From Cephalopachus bancanus (lineage: Eukaryota > Chordata > Mammalia > Primates > Tarsiidae): a stretch of 64,000 nucleotides of DNA. Location: the NCBI GenBank assembly GCA_027257055.1, contig JAPVLO010000138.1, forward strand, positions 3,844,001 to 3,908,000. Reading direction: 5' to 3'. This document shows, in pieces, positions 13,215 through 24,985 of the stretch. The first letter of the stretch is position 1, and each line of letters opens with the position of its first letter. Both the position numbers and the translations under genes were made by a program. The notes below the pieces were generated by a model. The model did not search any database. It worked only from the letters and a program-made list of their open reading frames with translations, and was not told where the DNA came from.

Positions 13215-13412
13215 ATTTACACAGGCTTGGACTTTCCAACTTAATAGCTGTATGAGCTTGAGTAAATTGTCTCACCTTTCTGGACCTCTTTGCTTTCATT
13301 GTTAATACATGATTCAATGGTACATCTTTTTTTTATTAAATAAGATAACATAGAAAAATTGTTTCACAGTTAGCAAAGTGGCACATAGCGAGTAGTATTA
13401 GTTTTTAAAAAG
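13215..13412 (+). mobile_element. MIR SINE
   Basis: MIR in plus orientation: 'gagcttgagtaaattgtctc', 'ctttctggacctctttgc', then 'agataacatagaaaaattg' and 'agcaaagtggcacatag'. It lies head-to-head with the MIR just upstream. Confidence 0.65.
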
Positions 13413-13439
13413 TACAGTAAATAGCTTCATCGCATTTTA

Positions 13440-13735
13440 ATAAGCTTAGTTATTCTGTGTTAAAATGCCAATGTTTCAGTTACTTAAAGTAACAAGTTAA
13501 CTTCTTGCTCATGGTATATTTCCACCATAGAACTCAGGCTGATAGAAGATCTACCCTGTGATAGGTTGCCAGGAAAGGAGGAAAAAGAGAAGGTAAAAAA
13601 ATTACAGACCAACTTTTAAGTGTTTGCTCCCTGGAAGTGACATGTATCATTTCTATCCATGTATCTGGGTCAAAGTATATCACATAGCCATGTTTATTGT
13701 CAGGAGACTGGGCAAGTTTCTACCATGCTATTGGA
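13440..13735. mobile_element. old interspersed repeat, family uncertain
   Basis: Phrases such as 'cttcttgctcatggtatatt', 'ctcaggctgatagaagatct' and 'cacatagccatgtttat' resemble a mammal-wide old transposon that I cannot name with confidence. Confidence 0.3.
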
Positions 13736-14029
13736 AGAAGAAAATTACAGTTTTTAGTGAATGGTGTTATGTTTATTAAGTAGTTCAACACATATTTACT
13801 ATTTTTAATTTTACTGTGACTATTATTTTAAAAGGCTCTGTATAGCTGGATTGTTAGGGATATATACCATCTTCTGCTCAATGTAGAAATCAGTTTTTGA
13901 ATCATTCTCATGTTAAGGCACTAGGCTTACCTAAATGAAAACCAGAGCATCCTGATATTCAAGATGCAGATAATAAAATGATGAAGACTAATATGTATAC
14001 ATTTTATGTTGGGGATCCAATGCAAATTA

Positions 14030-14150
14030 GAAGCAGGTGTTGTGTCTCCTGCCTGTAATCTCAGGCTGAGGCAAAGGATCACTTGAGCCCAGAAGTTCAA
14101 GATCAGCCTGGGCAACATAGCAAGACCCTGTCTCTAACAAAAATTTTTGG
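14030..14150 (+). mobile_element. Alu left-monomer (FLAM-like) SINE
   Basis: A single diverged 7SL-derived monomer: 'gcctgtaatctcaggctgag', 'tcacttgagcccagaag', 'cagcctgggcaacatagcaa', 'ccctgtctctaac'. There is no second arm, as expected for a free left monomer. Confidence 0.7.
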
Positions 14151-14444
14151 CTGATCCAAAGGTAGGGAGTTATCTGTATCAATTATTCAGTCAGTTGCAA
14201 ATTGAACTCTTGTTCAAATCTTCCCCCTTCTCACTATTGCACTTGAATATTCTTTAAAAAATAATGGAAGGGTGATTTTATACATAAAATAGTGTTGAGT
14301 CACAGAGAATGCAGTAATAAATTTTAACTGAAGAAATATCTACATACAAAGGACCTCCCAAGTAAATTATACTAGATTACAACTATGCATTAGAGAAAGA
14401 CGGAGAAGATAGGGAGGCTTGTCTCATAAAAAGTGTCTTATCAA

Positions 14445-14734
14445 CCGGGCTCGGTGGCTCAGCCTGTAATCCTGCGCCTTTGGGAGGCTGAGGTGATTGG
14501 ATTGCCTGAACCCGCGGGTTCGAGACCCGCCTGGGCAGCGAGACCTCACTTCTACAATAAATCAAAAAATTAGCCAGGCGTGGTAGCGCATGCCTGTAAT
14601 TCCGGCTACTCGGAAGGCTGAGGCGGAAGGATCGCCGGAGCACAGCAGGTCCAGGCTGCGGTGGCTGGGAGCAGCCACTGCCCTCCAGTCTGGGCAACAG
14701 AGTGAGACTCCAACTCAAAAAAAAAAAAAAAAAA
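14445..14734 (+). mobile_element. dimeric Alu, short-linker (younger) subfamily
   Basis: Full two-armed Alu with an internal A-rich linker (caataaatcaaaaaa) and a 3' poly-A. It carries the 5-nt-shorter 'gggcagcgagacc' in the left arm. Its target-site duplication is AAAAGTGTCTTAT-like before 14444 and AAAAGTGTCTCAT-like from about 14731. Confidence 0.95.
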
Positions 14735-14842
14735 GTGTCTCATAACCAAAACTCAGTCCATGTCAGAGAAACGTTGGAAGTGCGACTGGGCCTTATTGAA
14801 GACTATGAATGCTATACTAAGGGAGACAGTCTTTATTCTGTT

Positions 14843-15088
14843 TTAAAAATTTAAAGATGTGGGGTACAATTCAGAGTTAAGTACATAAGTGGTCATGGTG
14901 CGGGTAAAATTTGGGTACACTAAGTGCCTCCCTCCCCTGGTTGTATCACACTACTGCCAATTCCTTTCTTACAGTATTACAATAAATGTTCAGGGTCTGC
15001 TGATGAGTGAGTACATGTAATACTCAGATCTTCGTTTCTGTAATAAATCACTGAGTATTATAGACTCTAATTCCATCCAAGTTGTGGT
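14843..15088 (-). mobile_element. strepsirrhine-type L1 3' end
   Basis: The reverse complement of a young L1 3' UTR plus the last ORF2 codons ('gatgtggggtacaattcag', 'catccaagttgtggtga'). Flanked by a likely target duplication AGTCTTTATTCTGTTT (about 14827) / AGTCTTTACTGTTT (about 15090). Confidence 0.85.
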
Positions 15089-15103
15089 GAAGTCTTTACT
15101 GTT

Positions 15104-15595
15104 TGGGAACTAGTGAACCAATCAAATCAGAGATCAGAGACATGGGATCAGAGACATAGACTTTTATTTGAGTGAGATGGATGTGTGAATTTAAGTTTTG
15201 TTTTGTTTTTTATCCTGAAAGAAAGTAGGAGGAAGCTTCTAGTTGCAGGAGTACAGACATGAATTTCTTCCAACAGTAAGGAAACACAATGGAAATGAAA
15301 AGACATTGAAGCGGTGGAACCCATACACGTGGTACCAGTTGAGTGTAATTGCTAAGAAAGAAGAACTAATTGAACTTGGCATTAGGAGTCTTAGCAGAGA
15401 AAAAAGAGATAACTGGTGTTAAAATTAATTGAGGGTCACAAAAGAGGGAGTTTGTAGTGAAGAAACAGGTTTGACTGGCAAAATAGGAGTTAGAGGCATG
15501 TGTAGAAATTCCCCTGGAGCTGCTCAGGAATTGGATAGAAATTCTAGGGCACAGACCACATTGAACCGAAGTGCAAAAGAACAGAAAAGTCAAGC
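15104..15595. other. unique DNA
   Basis: Nothing recognisable; the frames here run into the adjacent microsatellite. Confidence 0.4.
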
Positions 15596-15619
15596 AGAGA
15601 GAGAGAGAGAGAGAGAGAG

Positions 15620-15654
<35 letters not shown>
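15596..15654. repeat. compound (GA)n(GT)n microsatellite
   Basis: About 12 GA units pass directly into about 16 GT units. Likely length-variable. Confidence 0.95.
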
Positions 15655-15657
<3 letters not shown>

Positions 15658-15717
15658 AGTAGATGGGAAGTCGGGTAAAAAGCTGAGCACTGTGGTGATT
15701 AAAAAATTATCGGTGCA

Positions 15718-16011
15718 GCCGGGCTCGGTGGCTCAGACTGTAATCCCGCGCCTTTGGGAGGCTGAGGTGAGTGGATTGCCTAAACCCGTGGGTTCGAGAC
15801 CCGCCTGGGCAGCGAGACCTCATCTCTACAATAAATCAAAAAATCAGCCGGGCGTGGTAGTGCGTGCCTGTAATTCCGGCTACCTGGAAGGCTGAGGCCA
15901 AAGGATCGCTGAGCCCAGCAGGTCGAGGCTGCGGTGGCCGGGAGCGGCCACTGCACTCCAGTCTGGGCGACCGAGTGAGACTCCAACTCAAAAAAAAAAA
16001 AAAAAAAAAAA
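15718..16011 (+). mobile_element. dimeric Alu, short-linker subfamily
   Basis: Two-armed Alu with 'gggcagcgagacc' and an uninterrupted poly-A of about 22 bases. The flank ATCGGTGC is duplicated before (15709-15716) and after (from about 16011). The clean tail and duplication suggest a fairly recent insertion. Confidence 0.95.
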
Positions 16012-16129
16012 TCGGTGCTTTTTAAAATTAATCTTAGTAGAAGAGTGAGAGTGGAGTCCAGCTTGTAGATTACAGTGAAAACACAAGAGGAGTCAATGGG
16101 AATGATGAAGTTGATTATGAATCCAAGAC

Positions 16130-16472
16130 ATGTGACAAAGAGGGGAGACGAGTTAGCACATTACTCCACCTCTCTAAGCCCTCCAGTCCCTTCCAGTCTC
16201 ATTGCCAGTGGCATATGAAGCACTTATCACGGGCTCCAAGCCTCGACGTCAGTCAGAAGTCTCTGAACTGACTCACCTCCTCCACTCTTCCCAACTTCCC
16301 TCCAGCTAAGTCTGCTGTAGCCACACTGGAATTCAGGCTTCTCCTTGAACAAAACACACAGGCCTTTCCCCTGTCTCAGGCATTTGCATTTGCAATTCTT
16401 GTAATTTCTCCAGTTTCTTTTTTAACTTGGCATCATATTGATTCTTTCTAATAAATATCATCTTAACAGATG
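16130..16472 (+). mobile_element. L2, 5' segment of an interrupted copy
   Basis: L2-like text in plus orientation: 'cttctccttgaacaaaacac', 'cctttcccctgtctcaggca', 'tttgcatttgcaattcttg'. It resumes at about 17110 after an inserted L1. Confidence 0.55.
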
Positions 16473-16474
16473 TT

Positions 16475-17105
16475 TATTAAAAATATTTTTGTTTAGATTC
16501 AAAGGGTACATGCACAAGTTTGTTCCTCTGGTTTATTGTGTGGTGGTGAATTTTAGGCTTCTAATGAGACCAGCCCCGCCCCCCGCCCCCCAATGGTAAG
16601 CATGGTCCCCAATGAGTGGTTTTTCAACCCATATTCCCCACCTCTCCTCTCTTTAAGGGTCCCAAGTATCTGTTGTTCCTATCTTTATGCCTGTGTGTAT
16701 TCAGTGTTTAGCATTCACTTACAAGTGAGAACATGTGGTATGTGGTTTTCTGTTTCTGTGATACATCATTCAGAATGACGGTCTTTAGCTGCAACCATGT
16801 GGCTGCAAAGGACGTGATTCCATTATTTTTTAAGACTGCATAGTATTCTGTGATGTTTACGTAACACATTTTCCTTATCCAGTCCACCATTAATGGGCAC
16901 CTGGGTTGGTTCCACATTTTTGGAATTGTGTATAGCACTGTGATAAACATATGGCTGCAGGTGTCATTTTGGTAGAACAATGTATGCTCCTTTGAGTGTA
17001 TACCCAGCAATGAGACTGCTGGTTTGAATGGAAAATCCATTCTTAGCTCTTTGAGAAATCTCCAAAGTTCTTTGTGGGCACCTGATTTGAAATAGCCTAT
17101 TCCTT
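16475..17105 (-). mobile_element. L1 3' end (primate L1P/L1MA type)
   Basis: ORF2 C-terminus and 3' UTR on the minus strand. The frame 16708-17112 reads motifs such as HSKEHTLFYQNDTCSHMF and MWNQPRCPLMVDWI. The 3' UTR carries a C-rich tract near 16573-16592. It splits an older L2. Confidence 0.85.
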
Positions 17106-17109
17106 TTAT

Positions 17110-17330
17110 CACTTATTATCATACCCTGCTTAACACTTAATTACAACTCAACATAGTAAAAATGCACGTCTCTGTCCTTCCTTCTCTCCCACCAGTCCCA
17201 GGATATGAGCTATAGTAAAGCAAAACTTTCCTCTGATCTGTCCAATGCTATCTTCCTAGTTCCTAGAACAGCACCTGGCGCATAGTAGATGTTTAACAAT
17301 TGTTGGTTAAATGTATGAATAAAAGTGTAA
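17110..17330 (+). mobile_element. L2, 3' segment of the interrupted copy
   Basis: Ends with 'cctagaacagcacctggcgc' and 'atagtagatgtttaacaa', the L2 3' signature. It continues the L2 broken at 16472. Confidence 0.75.
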
Positions 17331-17457
17331 TCGTGTGGGGCTGTACTTAGAAAGAAGACTGAGTTAAATAAGGGTTTGTTTAATTTGAAGCAATCTTGAG
17401 ACTATTAGAGGGGAGAGCAATATGGAGAAAGAGATTGATGACACCTTGAAAGGTGGG

Positions 17458-17752
17458 GGTCAGGCTGGTGGCTCAGCTTATAAACCCAGTACTATGGGAG
17501 GCCGGGTGAGCGGATTGTCTGAGCACGCAGGTTAAAGACCAGCCCAGGCAGCTTGGCGTGACCTCATCTCTACAATAAAAAAAAAAAAAAAAATTAGCCG
17601 GGCATGGCAGTGCATGCCTGTAGTTCCAGCTATTTGGAAGATTGAGGTGGAAGGATCATTGGAGCCCAGTAGGTCGAGGCTGGAGTGGTTGTGAGTGTGC
17701 CACTGCACTGCAGCCTGGATGTCAGAGTGAGACTCCAACACACACACACAAA
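17458..17752 (+). mobile_element. dimeric Alu, long-linker (older) subfamily
   Basis: More diverged two-armed Alu retaining 'ggcagcttggcgtgacc' in the left arm. The tail is (CA)n rather than pure A. Confidence 0.9.
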
Positions 17753-18645
17753 GGAAGGAAATGGGCCCCATAGGCTATGGGGGAGTATTCTGGAAGGATG
17801 GGTGTGCTGAAGAAAACTGAATAAAGTCAACAGATCAGGGATAAATCTCTAAAAAGAATAGAAGAACACCTCCTATTCCATCTGAAACTTAAAGAATGGA
17901 TGGATTGAAATAAAAATAACATCTGTGGAAACAAATTGAAAACGTTGGCTCTTAAATTATAAAAGAGCATTCAGTGATTCTGAGACAGACTTGAAGAAAA
18001 AGTAAGGCATGTTGCTTAGGGTAAAGAGAAAAGGCTTCTACAGCTCCTGAAAATCAGTTCAGGGCTGGAGTCTTGCCTCTTCAATATTCTTGCTTTGTAA
18101 ATTGTTCCTGGTGTAATCATCTTTCCAGAACTGAGACACTTGCACCATCTAAAATAAGTACTTTGTTCTACTAAGTTATTCAGATATAATCTACCTTTTT
18201 TGAGATAGGTCGCTATAGGATGTCAGGGTACTTTACTCAATGAAATTAATACACACACAAATATATATCAAAATATACTCATCTTAATTATTGCCTATGT
18301 ACATGCATGTACATATGTGTGTATATATGTAAATGTGCACTTACATGTAAATATATGTATGTATGTCTTCAATATAGCAAATAAAATTTCTGGCTTTGTT
18401 TTCTTGGAATTGTCTATTGAACTTACAAGTATCTAATAAGTTTCTCTCCTGAAACTGAACCTTCCACTTGTCTCCTTACAGAAGTCACCATCATATGTTC
18501 AGAATGGGAACTGTTCTTTGAGCTTTAATGAGAAAAAACACAGACTATTTATCCCCTTCTGATAATCCAACTGCTTTCCTAGATACTGGCATTTCTTTTT
18601 ACTGTTCTGGCATTAGAAAGCAAATTATAACCATGTTTTTCTTTT
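17753..18645. other. AT-rich DNA with TA/TG-rich patches
   Basis: No gene seen. Imperfect TATATG and ACACA patches occupy about 18243-18370. Confidence 0.5.
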
Positions 18646-18649
18646 TCCT

Positions 18650-19140
18650 AACTATAAAGTAGTACATGCATATTAAAACCAAGAGAACACGCAGTAAGGA
18701 GCATTAATATTATCCACAATGCATTACCCAGTGTAATCACTTAATAATTTTCTAAATGATTTTTTCCTAACCTATTTCCTTGCATATATGTCTAATTTTT
18801 AAGTACTCCAACTAATAATGTATACATTTGTTATATAATAATATATTATAATGTATATCATTCTACAGTCTGATTTACTATTTCTACAGTCACATTTTCA
18901 GTTATTAGCATTTGTCAAATGACTGAATGCTCTTGAAAAAACATAACTTAATCGCTGTATAATATTCTATCTTATGGTATTCATATAACCATTAATGTTT
19001 TATCTGGGATGTCCTTGACTTTTCTTTTTATTATAAATAGTGTTACAAAAACTTTTCTACACAAATTTTTTATTTCAGTTTATTTGTTTTAAAATTCTTT
19101 AAAATGTTGCCATTCTTTCTGTGAAAGATTTTATTATAAT
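18650..19140 (-). mobile_element. ancient LINE-derived sequence, family uncertain
   Basis: Degraded phrases ('cgctgtataatattctatct', 'ttattataaatagtgttac') resemble the reverse complement of an old L1 3' region. Confidence 0.4.
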
Positions 19141-20965
19141 TGCCACTAGGGTGTTTTTTTTTTTTTAAACCAACAAATCAGACAGAACACATACATAATT
19201 CTTCATTTATATATTGGTGACTAAAAAGTTGTCATTTTGAGTTATTGGGTAGTTATTTATACATTGGTGTCTAAGAAGCTGTCATTTGGGTTGTTATATT
19301 ACCTTACCCAAGTATTCATAGCTGTGAATTTTTATAAATTTGTGTTCTAAGACTATTTGTATTGTGCATTTCTTAAGTTAAAAAAAAAAAATTTTGTGCC
19401 GTGTGTGCTTGGATATTTAACTTAGAAATGGCACTACATTCAGTATTTGTATCAAACATTTTATAATGATCATGGGGAATTACATTATTTTAAATTTTTT
19501 GCAAATAGTGTATGATATTGTCATCAAGATCAATATCTGGATACTGGGAGTTACTTTAAAAAATGTTTTATTTAAACCTAAGTGGATGCTTTCGCATCAA
19601 AATATTCCCTGATAGTATTAAAGCAGACATTGCAAGTCTTTCAGAATCTAGCTTATAAATGAAAGACGGTTATATGAAAGACTTCTTTTTCCCTGGGCAG
19701 AAATATTCTTCCCCGTTACATTTTGAGAGCTCTTTCTTTTTGTTGTTCTTGTTCCAGGAACATAAGTGCCCCTGAGTGAATGGATAATGCTGGTTGTGAG
19801 AGGAACATAGAGGAGAATAAATCTCACATGTTTCTATTTGGAATTCATCTATGGCATCTGCTGACAATCAAGGCAGACAAAGTTGCTTAAAATGCTAACT
19901 TTTTGCTGTTCCCACCACAATCAATATTGCACAGCGTCCATACTTTAAAAGCAGATTTTACTGTAAATCTTCTAACATTCCTTAGGTGATGAATGGCAGG
20001 CTTTTAGAGACCAGGCCATTTCAACTAACATGGCCACTGTATTGCTAAGATTAAGATCTGTTTAAAATAAAACGGACTTTGTTTCTGACCTAGTTAGCAA
20101 GAACAGAAAGGAGGACTTACCACCATTCTTACCACTTCTGCTGCCAATTCATCAGAGAACATACAGACATTGATTGGTTTCGTTTGTTTGTTTGTTTGTT
20201 ATTGAAGCTAAAAATGTTCTTCTTAGAGTGTGAAAGTGTTTAGAAAGGAAGGTGGTTTTTGTTGTTGTTGTTGTTTTAAACATGGTACTTTCTCTTGGAA
20301 CTTTCATCTTCTAACTGTAGGCACTTGTAGAAAGTTTGCTAAATTCTACAATTTTTCCCTGGGGAAACTATCTTTGTATCCTGCCAAACTCTCTCATAGG
20401 CAAGTCAGTATTACAGTATTAGAACTTTTTTTTTTTAAAAAGATATGATCCCCAAACATTGGACATAGAATTCCTATTGCTGCCAACTCAGAGCTGAACT
20501 CTTGGTCATTGAATAACTAATTTGTTCTTTTGCAGAACTTTGGGTTAGAGAAACATTGTAAGTCTTTCAGAATATAGCTTATATAGGGAAAACTAAAAAT
20601 AACCTGAGCAGTGATTCAAGAAAAATGTAATCTAGTATCTTTAAAAATTGATGTGTACACAGTACGGCTTAAGAATAAATCAAAATGTCAAATATACCAC
20701 TTCTCAGTTTTGCAAAAATAGAGATTTGAATTAGCTGTAGGGAGCAATTACTCTTTAACGTATTGATTTGTTTTATTTCTCCTAAGGAAACCATTTTATT
20801 TACAAGAAGTATTTAGAGGTGAAGGATTGTTTTCTAGGATTTCAAAGGTCGGGTTTTCTGGAAAAAAATGTTACTTTTGGCTTTGAGTTGAAGGGTGAGG
20901 AAGATTATGGAGCATATATCATGGTAGCTAACACCTTAACTGATTAGTATTGAATACTTTTTATA
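19141..20965. other. AT-rich unique DNA with short repeats
   Basis: No gene supported. It includes a diverged tandem pair near 19208-19297, a 31-bp direct repeat (19627-19657 and 20553-20583), a (TTTG)n stretch near 20180-20200 and (GTT)n near 20258-20275. Confidence 0.5.
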
Positions 20966-20977
20966 AAAAGCTATCTG

Positions 20978-21560
20978 CATTAGCCTAGGCATGGAAGCAA
21001 CCAAGGGCCTATCAATGGATAAATAAAATGTGAAATATCCATACAATGTTATTTAGCTATAAAAAGGAATGGAATCCTTCCATGTACAACAACATGGACA
21101 GAACCAGAAGACATCATGTAAAGTAAAAAAAGCTAGACAGAGAAAGACAAATATCACATGCTCTAACTTGTATGTCGAAGCTTAAAAACTGATCTCATAG
21201 AGATAGAGAGTGGAACGATGGTTGCCAGAGGCTGGGAAGGGTAGTGGGGAGGGAAGGAATGAAGAAGGTTGGTTAGTGGGCACAAATACACAAGTTTGAT
21301 AGAAGAGATAAGACCTGGCATTTGACAGATCAGTAGAGTGATTATAGTTTACAATAATCTAGTGTGTATTTCAAAATAACCAGAGGAATGATATTGGAAT
21401 GTTTCCATTACAAAGAACTTATAAATGCTTGAGGTGATGACTGTCCCAATTAACTTGCCTTGATCTTGATCACTATACATGGTATGCTTGCATCAAAATA
21501 TCTGATGCAGTCCATAAATATGCAACTATTAAATATCCATACAAATTTAATTTTTTAAAA
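20978..21560 (+). mobile_element. old L1 3' end
   Basis: Typical text from the ORF2 end into the 3' UTR: 'caaccaagggcctatcaatg', 'agagagtggaacgatggttg', 'gaggctgggaagggtagtgg', ending 'tgcaactattaaatatcc'. No coding capacity. Confidence 0.8.
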
Positions 21561-21579
21561 CATTGACTTTAGAAACTGA

Positions 21580-22590
21580 TGATATTGAAATGGTGCCAAG
21601 ACAATAAAATAGAGAAAGAGTAGTCTTTTCAACAAACGATATTAGGACAAATGGATAATCTATATGCAATAAGATTAAGTTGGGTGCTTTTGTTTCATTT
21701 TACACAAATAATTTTTAAAAATCTTATATCCAAATGTTATAGCTAAAGCTGTAAAAGGCTTAGAAGCCCATGATAGCTCAAAAGTGGATGATGAGGTGGG
21801 GATACTCAAAGGGACTTCTTGTGATGGTTATACTAAAGAAGACCAAAAATAGCAAGTCCTGAAAAAGAAGGTGGAGGAATTAGAGCTCTCATACCTTGCT
21901 GGTGAGAATGTGAAGGTGCACCCTCTTTGGAAAACAGCTTTCAGTTCCTTAAGTGGCCTCTGCACTCAAGTCTGAGCGACAGAGTGAGACTCCAATGCAA
22001 AAAAAAAAAAAAGTTAATCATAGAGTTACTATGTGGCCCAGCAGTTACACTTCTAGTTTGTCCCCAAAACGAATGAAAACATTCATCTACCCAAAAACTT
22101 GTACTTGAGTGTTTCTAGCACCATTACTCATAATAGCCAAAAAGTGTTTATCAGTAGATAAATGGATAAATAAAATATGGTGTCGCCATACAATAGAATA
22201 TCATTTTTCAATTAAAAAATGATGCTTTGATTTATGACACACTGTGGATGACCCTCAAACGTTTTATGCCAAGTAAAAGAAGCCAGTCACCAAAGACCAT
22301 CCATTGTATGATTTTGTTGTACATAATTTGCAAAATAGGTACATTTGTAGACACAAAATATCGTCTGGTGGTTGCTTAGAGCTGGACTGTGAAGGTGCAT
22401 GTACATTTATTGGTGACTGGCTGGTAATGGGTGTGAGGTTTATTTGGGGCTAATTAAAATGTTCAGTATTTAGAGTGCAGTAATGTTCCCACAGTTCTGT
22501 GAGTATGCCAAAAAACCATTGAATTGCATACCATAAATTGATTAATTTTATAATATAAAAATTGCATTCAGTAAAGATGTTAAAAATGAG
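21580..22590 (+). mobile_element. old L1M, interrupted by an Alu fragment
   Basis: A second old L1 from mid-ORF2 ('gacaaatggataatctatat') through 'atggcccagcagttacactt' style text (near 22032) to 'gaattgcataccataaat'. A small Alu fragment interrupts it at 21954-22012. Confidence 0.7.
21954..22012 (+). mobile_element. severely 5'-truncated Alu (3' end only)
   Basis: Only the final 'ggcctctgcactcaagtctg', 'gcgacagagtgagactcc' and poly-A remain. It sits inside the L1M. Confidence 0.85.
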
Positions 22591-22599
22591 TATCAGGAT

Positions 22600-23866
22600 C
22601 TCAAAATAAGAGAAAATTGGTACCAAATCCCTGATTAGAAAACGGGTCAGGAACTGATGCAACTCTTTCAAGAGTTGTCTAGATTCTCGATACAAATAAA
22701 TCTATTTTAGATCCCAAGGGATGTAGTATATCACAGATGGGGTTAAGCCCTCATTTTGTTCATTTGACTATCAGCAAATACCCCTGAGAAATGGCAAACA
22801 GAAAGGCCTGTCTTGTTATATTAAGATGGGTTTCCTTGAAGTTATCAGAAGACAACACTTGATACAGACATTTTTTCCTGAGACAGCAGTGCCATTCATC
22901 GGTGATTCAAGGGTGTTTTGCATTCATACTCTTTGAGGACTAGGACGCAGGCATCATTGATGTCATATATGTTTTTACAGGGAAAAGGAAAAAAAAAACA
23001 ATTCTACATGAAAATTTGCTTTATATATTTAAATATTACTATAGTATCATCAGTACTTATTTGACTCAAAAACTGTCAGGAGTCACTCTCCTGATGAATT
23101 TATTTTGCAAATTTTAGTAGAGTGGGATGTTTGTGAAACTTTTCTTTAAATCCTCTTTGTGTACATGCGTAGTAATTTCTTCAAAGCTTTTACCTTTATC
23201 TTAGAAAGATATGAGAAACACAGATAGATTTTCAGTTAAAGAAATTTGAAAAACAATGGTTCAACTTCCTTTAAGTCCAACATAGGGAGTCATTGACAGT
23301 CCAGAATAATATAACTAATGCCATTTTTATGTACTTTATCTTGAAAAGGGCAAATGCTAAGAATTTATATATTTTCTGGTTACATGTATTAAACAACTTA
23401 TCATTTATGTAAAGTTTAATTAAAATGTAATTTTGCTAAGAATTATAATGCCCTCTCTGTGCTCCCAGCCACAGAATGTATTTTGAGAAATCATAAACAG
23501 ATATAGTTTAAGCCAATTGAACCAGGCATAATAATTAGGTATAGACATATGTTTGACAAGAACAGAATGTTACTTTAGTGAGAAAAACAGAAGGGCAAGT
23601 TTATACTAAATGATCTGTAAACTTCTTTTCAGCAATTAAACATGTTGTGGTTATGGGGTTCCAAATAGTTATAGAATTTTAGAAATGGTTATAAAACAGT
23701 GATCAGGATATTGACATTCACATTATGTAAAGTGTTCATAAAAGTATTGTTAGGATATCGTTTTTTAGGATTTCTAAATTCAATAAAAGCCTTTAGACAT
23801 TTCTCAGAGAAGAACACCAGTAAAATAGTGACAACTCTTCCAAAGCTACAAAAAAATTCAGAGAAA
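22600..23866. other. AT-rich unique DNA
   Basis: No gene or confident repeat identified. Confidence 0.5.
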
Positions 23867-23874
23867 ATGAATAT

Positions 23875-23880
<6 letters not shown>

Positions 23881-23905
<25 letters not shown>

Positions 23906-24135
23906 GAGTTGGAGTCTCACTCGGTCACCCAGACTGGAGTGCAGCGATCCTTCTGCCTCAGCCTTCTGAGTAGCCAGAATTACAGGCATGTGCTACCACG
24001 CCTGGCTGATTTTTTTATTTATTGTAGAGATTAGGTCTCGCTGCCCAGGCGGGTCTCGAACCCACGGGCTCAGGCAATCCACTCACCTCAGCCTCCCAAA
24101 GGCGCGGGATTACAGGCTGAGCCACCGAGCCCAGC
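23881..24135 (-). mobile_element. Alu with a 43-bp internal deletion
   Basis: Short-linker Alu on the minus strand flanked by the duplication TGAATATAGTTTT (23868-23880 and 24138-24150). On the plus strand 'ctggagtgcag' joins directly to 'cgatccttctgcc', so about 43 bases of the right arm present in the neighbouring copies are missing. Confidence 0.95.
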
Positions 24136-24180
24136 TTTGAATATAGTTTTAAAGAGTAATAATGTACACAATAATTCATA

Positions 24181-24204
24181 TTATATATATATATATATAT
24201 ATAT
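24181..24204. repeat. (TA)n microsatellite
   Basis: About 11 TA units. Confidence 0.9.
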
Positions 24205-24273
24205 TTAAATAGATGTCAAAAAATTAAGAATTTATACGAAATGGACAAATTCCTTGAGGAAATATAACCCCCA

Positions 24274-24574
24274 GCCGGGCTTGGTGGCTCAACCTGTAAT
24301 CCTGTGCCTTTGGGAGGCTGAGGTGAGTGGATTGCCTGAGCCCGCGGGTTCGAGACCCACCTGGGCAGCGAGACCTCATCTCTACAATAAATCAAAAAAT
24401 CAGCCGGGCGTGGTAGCACATGCCTATAATTCCGGCTACTCGGAAGGCTGAGGCAAAAGGATTGCAGGAGCCCAGCAGGTGAGGCTGCGGTGGCTGAGAG
24501 CGGCTACTGCACTTCAGTCTGGGCGACAGAGTGAGACTCCAACTCAAAAAAAAAAAAAAAAAAAAGAAAAAAAA
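24274..24574 (+). mobile_element. dimeric Alu, short-linker subfamily
   Basis: Two-armed Alu with a perfect 15-bp target duplication GAAATATAACCCCCA (24259-24273 and 24575-24589). The tail is A-rich with one G interruption. Good candidate for a recent insertion. Confidence 0.97.
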
Positions 24575-24682
24575 GAAATATAACCCCCAAATGGCACAAA
24601 ATAAAATCAAAAATCTGAATTTTCATTTAATACAATAATTAACAAAAGTATGAAAGACAACTGCCATGAAGAACATTGCTGT

Positions 24683-24985
24683 GGCCGGGCTTGGTGGCTC
24701 AGCCTGTAATCCCGCGCCTTTGGGAGGCTGAGGTGAGTGGATTGCCTGAGCCCGCGGGTTCGAGACCCGCCTGGGCAGCGAGACCTCATCTCTACAATCA
24801 ATCAAAAAATCAGCCGGGCATAGTAGCGCATGCCTGTAATTCTGGCTACTCGGAAGGCTGAGGCAGAAGGATCGCCGGAGCCCAGCAGGTCGAGGCTGCG
24901 GTGGCCGGGAGCGGCCACTACACTCCAGTCTGGGTGACAGAGTGAGACTCCATCTCAAAAAAAAAAAAGAAAAAAGAAGAAAAAA
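24683..24985 (+). mobile_element. dimeric Alu, short-linker subfamily
   Basis: Two-armed Alu. Target duplication ATGAAGAACATTGCTG / ATGAAAAACATTGCTG (24666-24681 and 24986-25001). It lies just downstream of another Alu in the same orientation. Confidence 0.97.
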
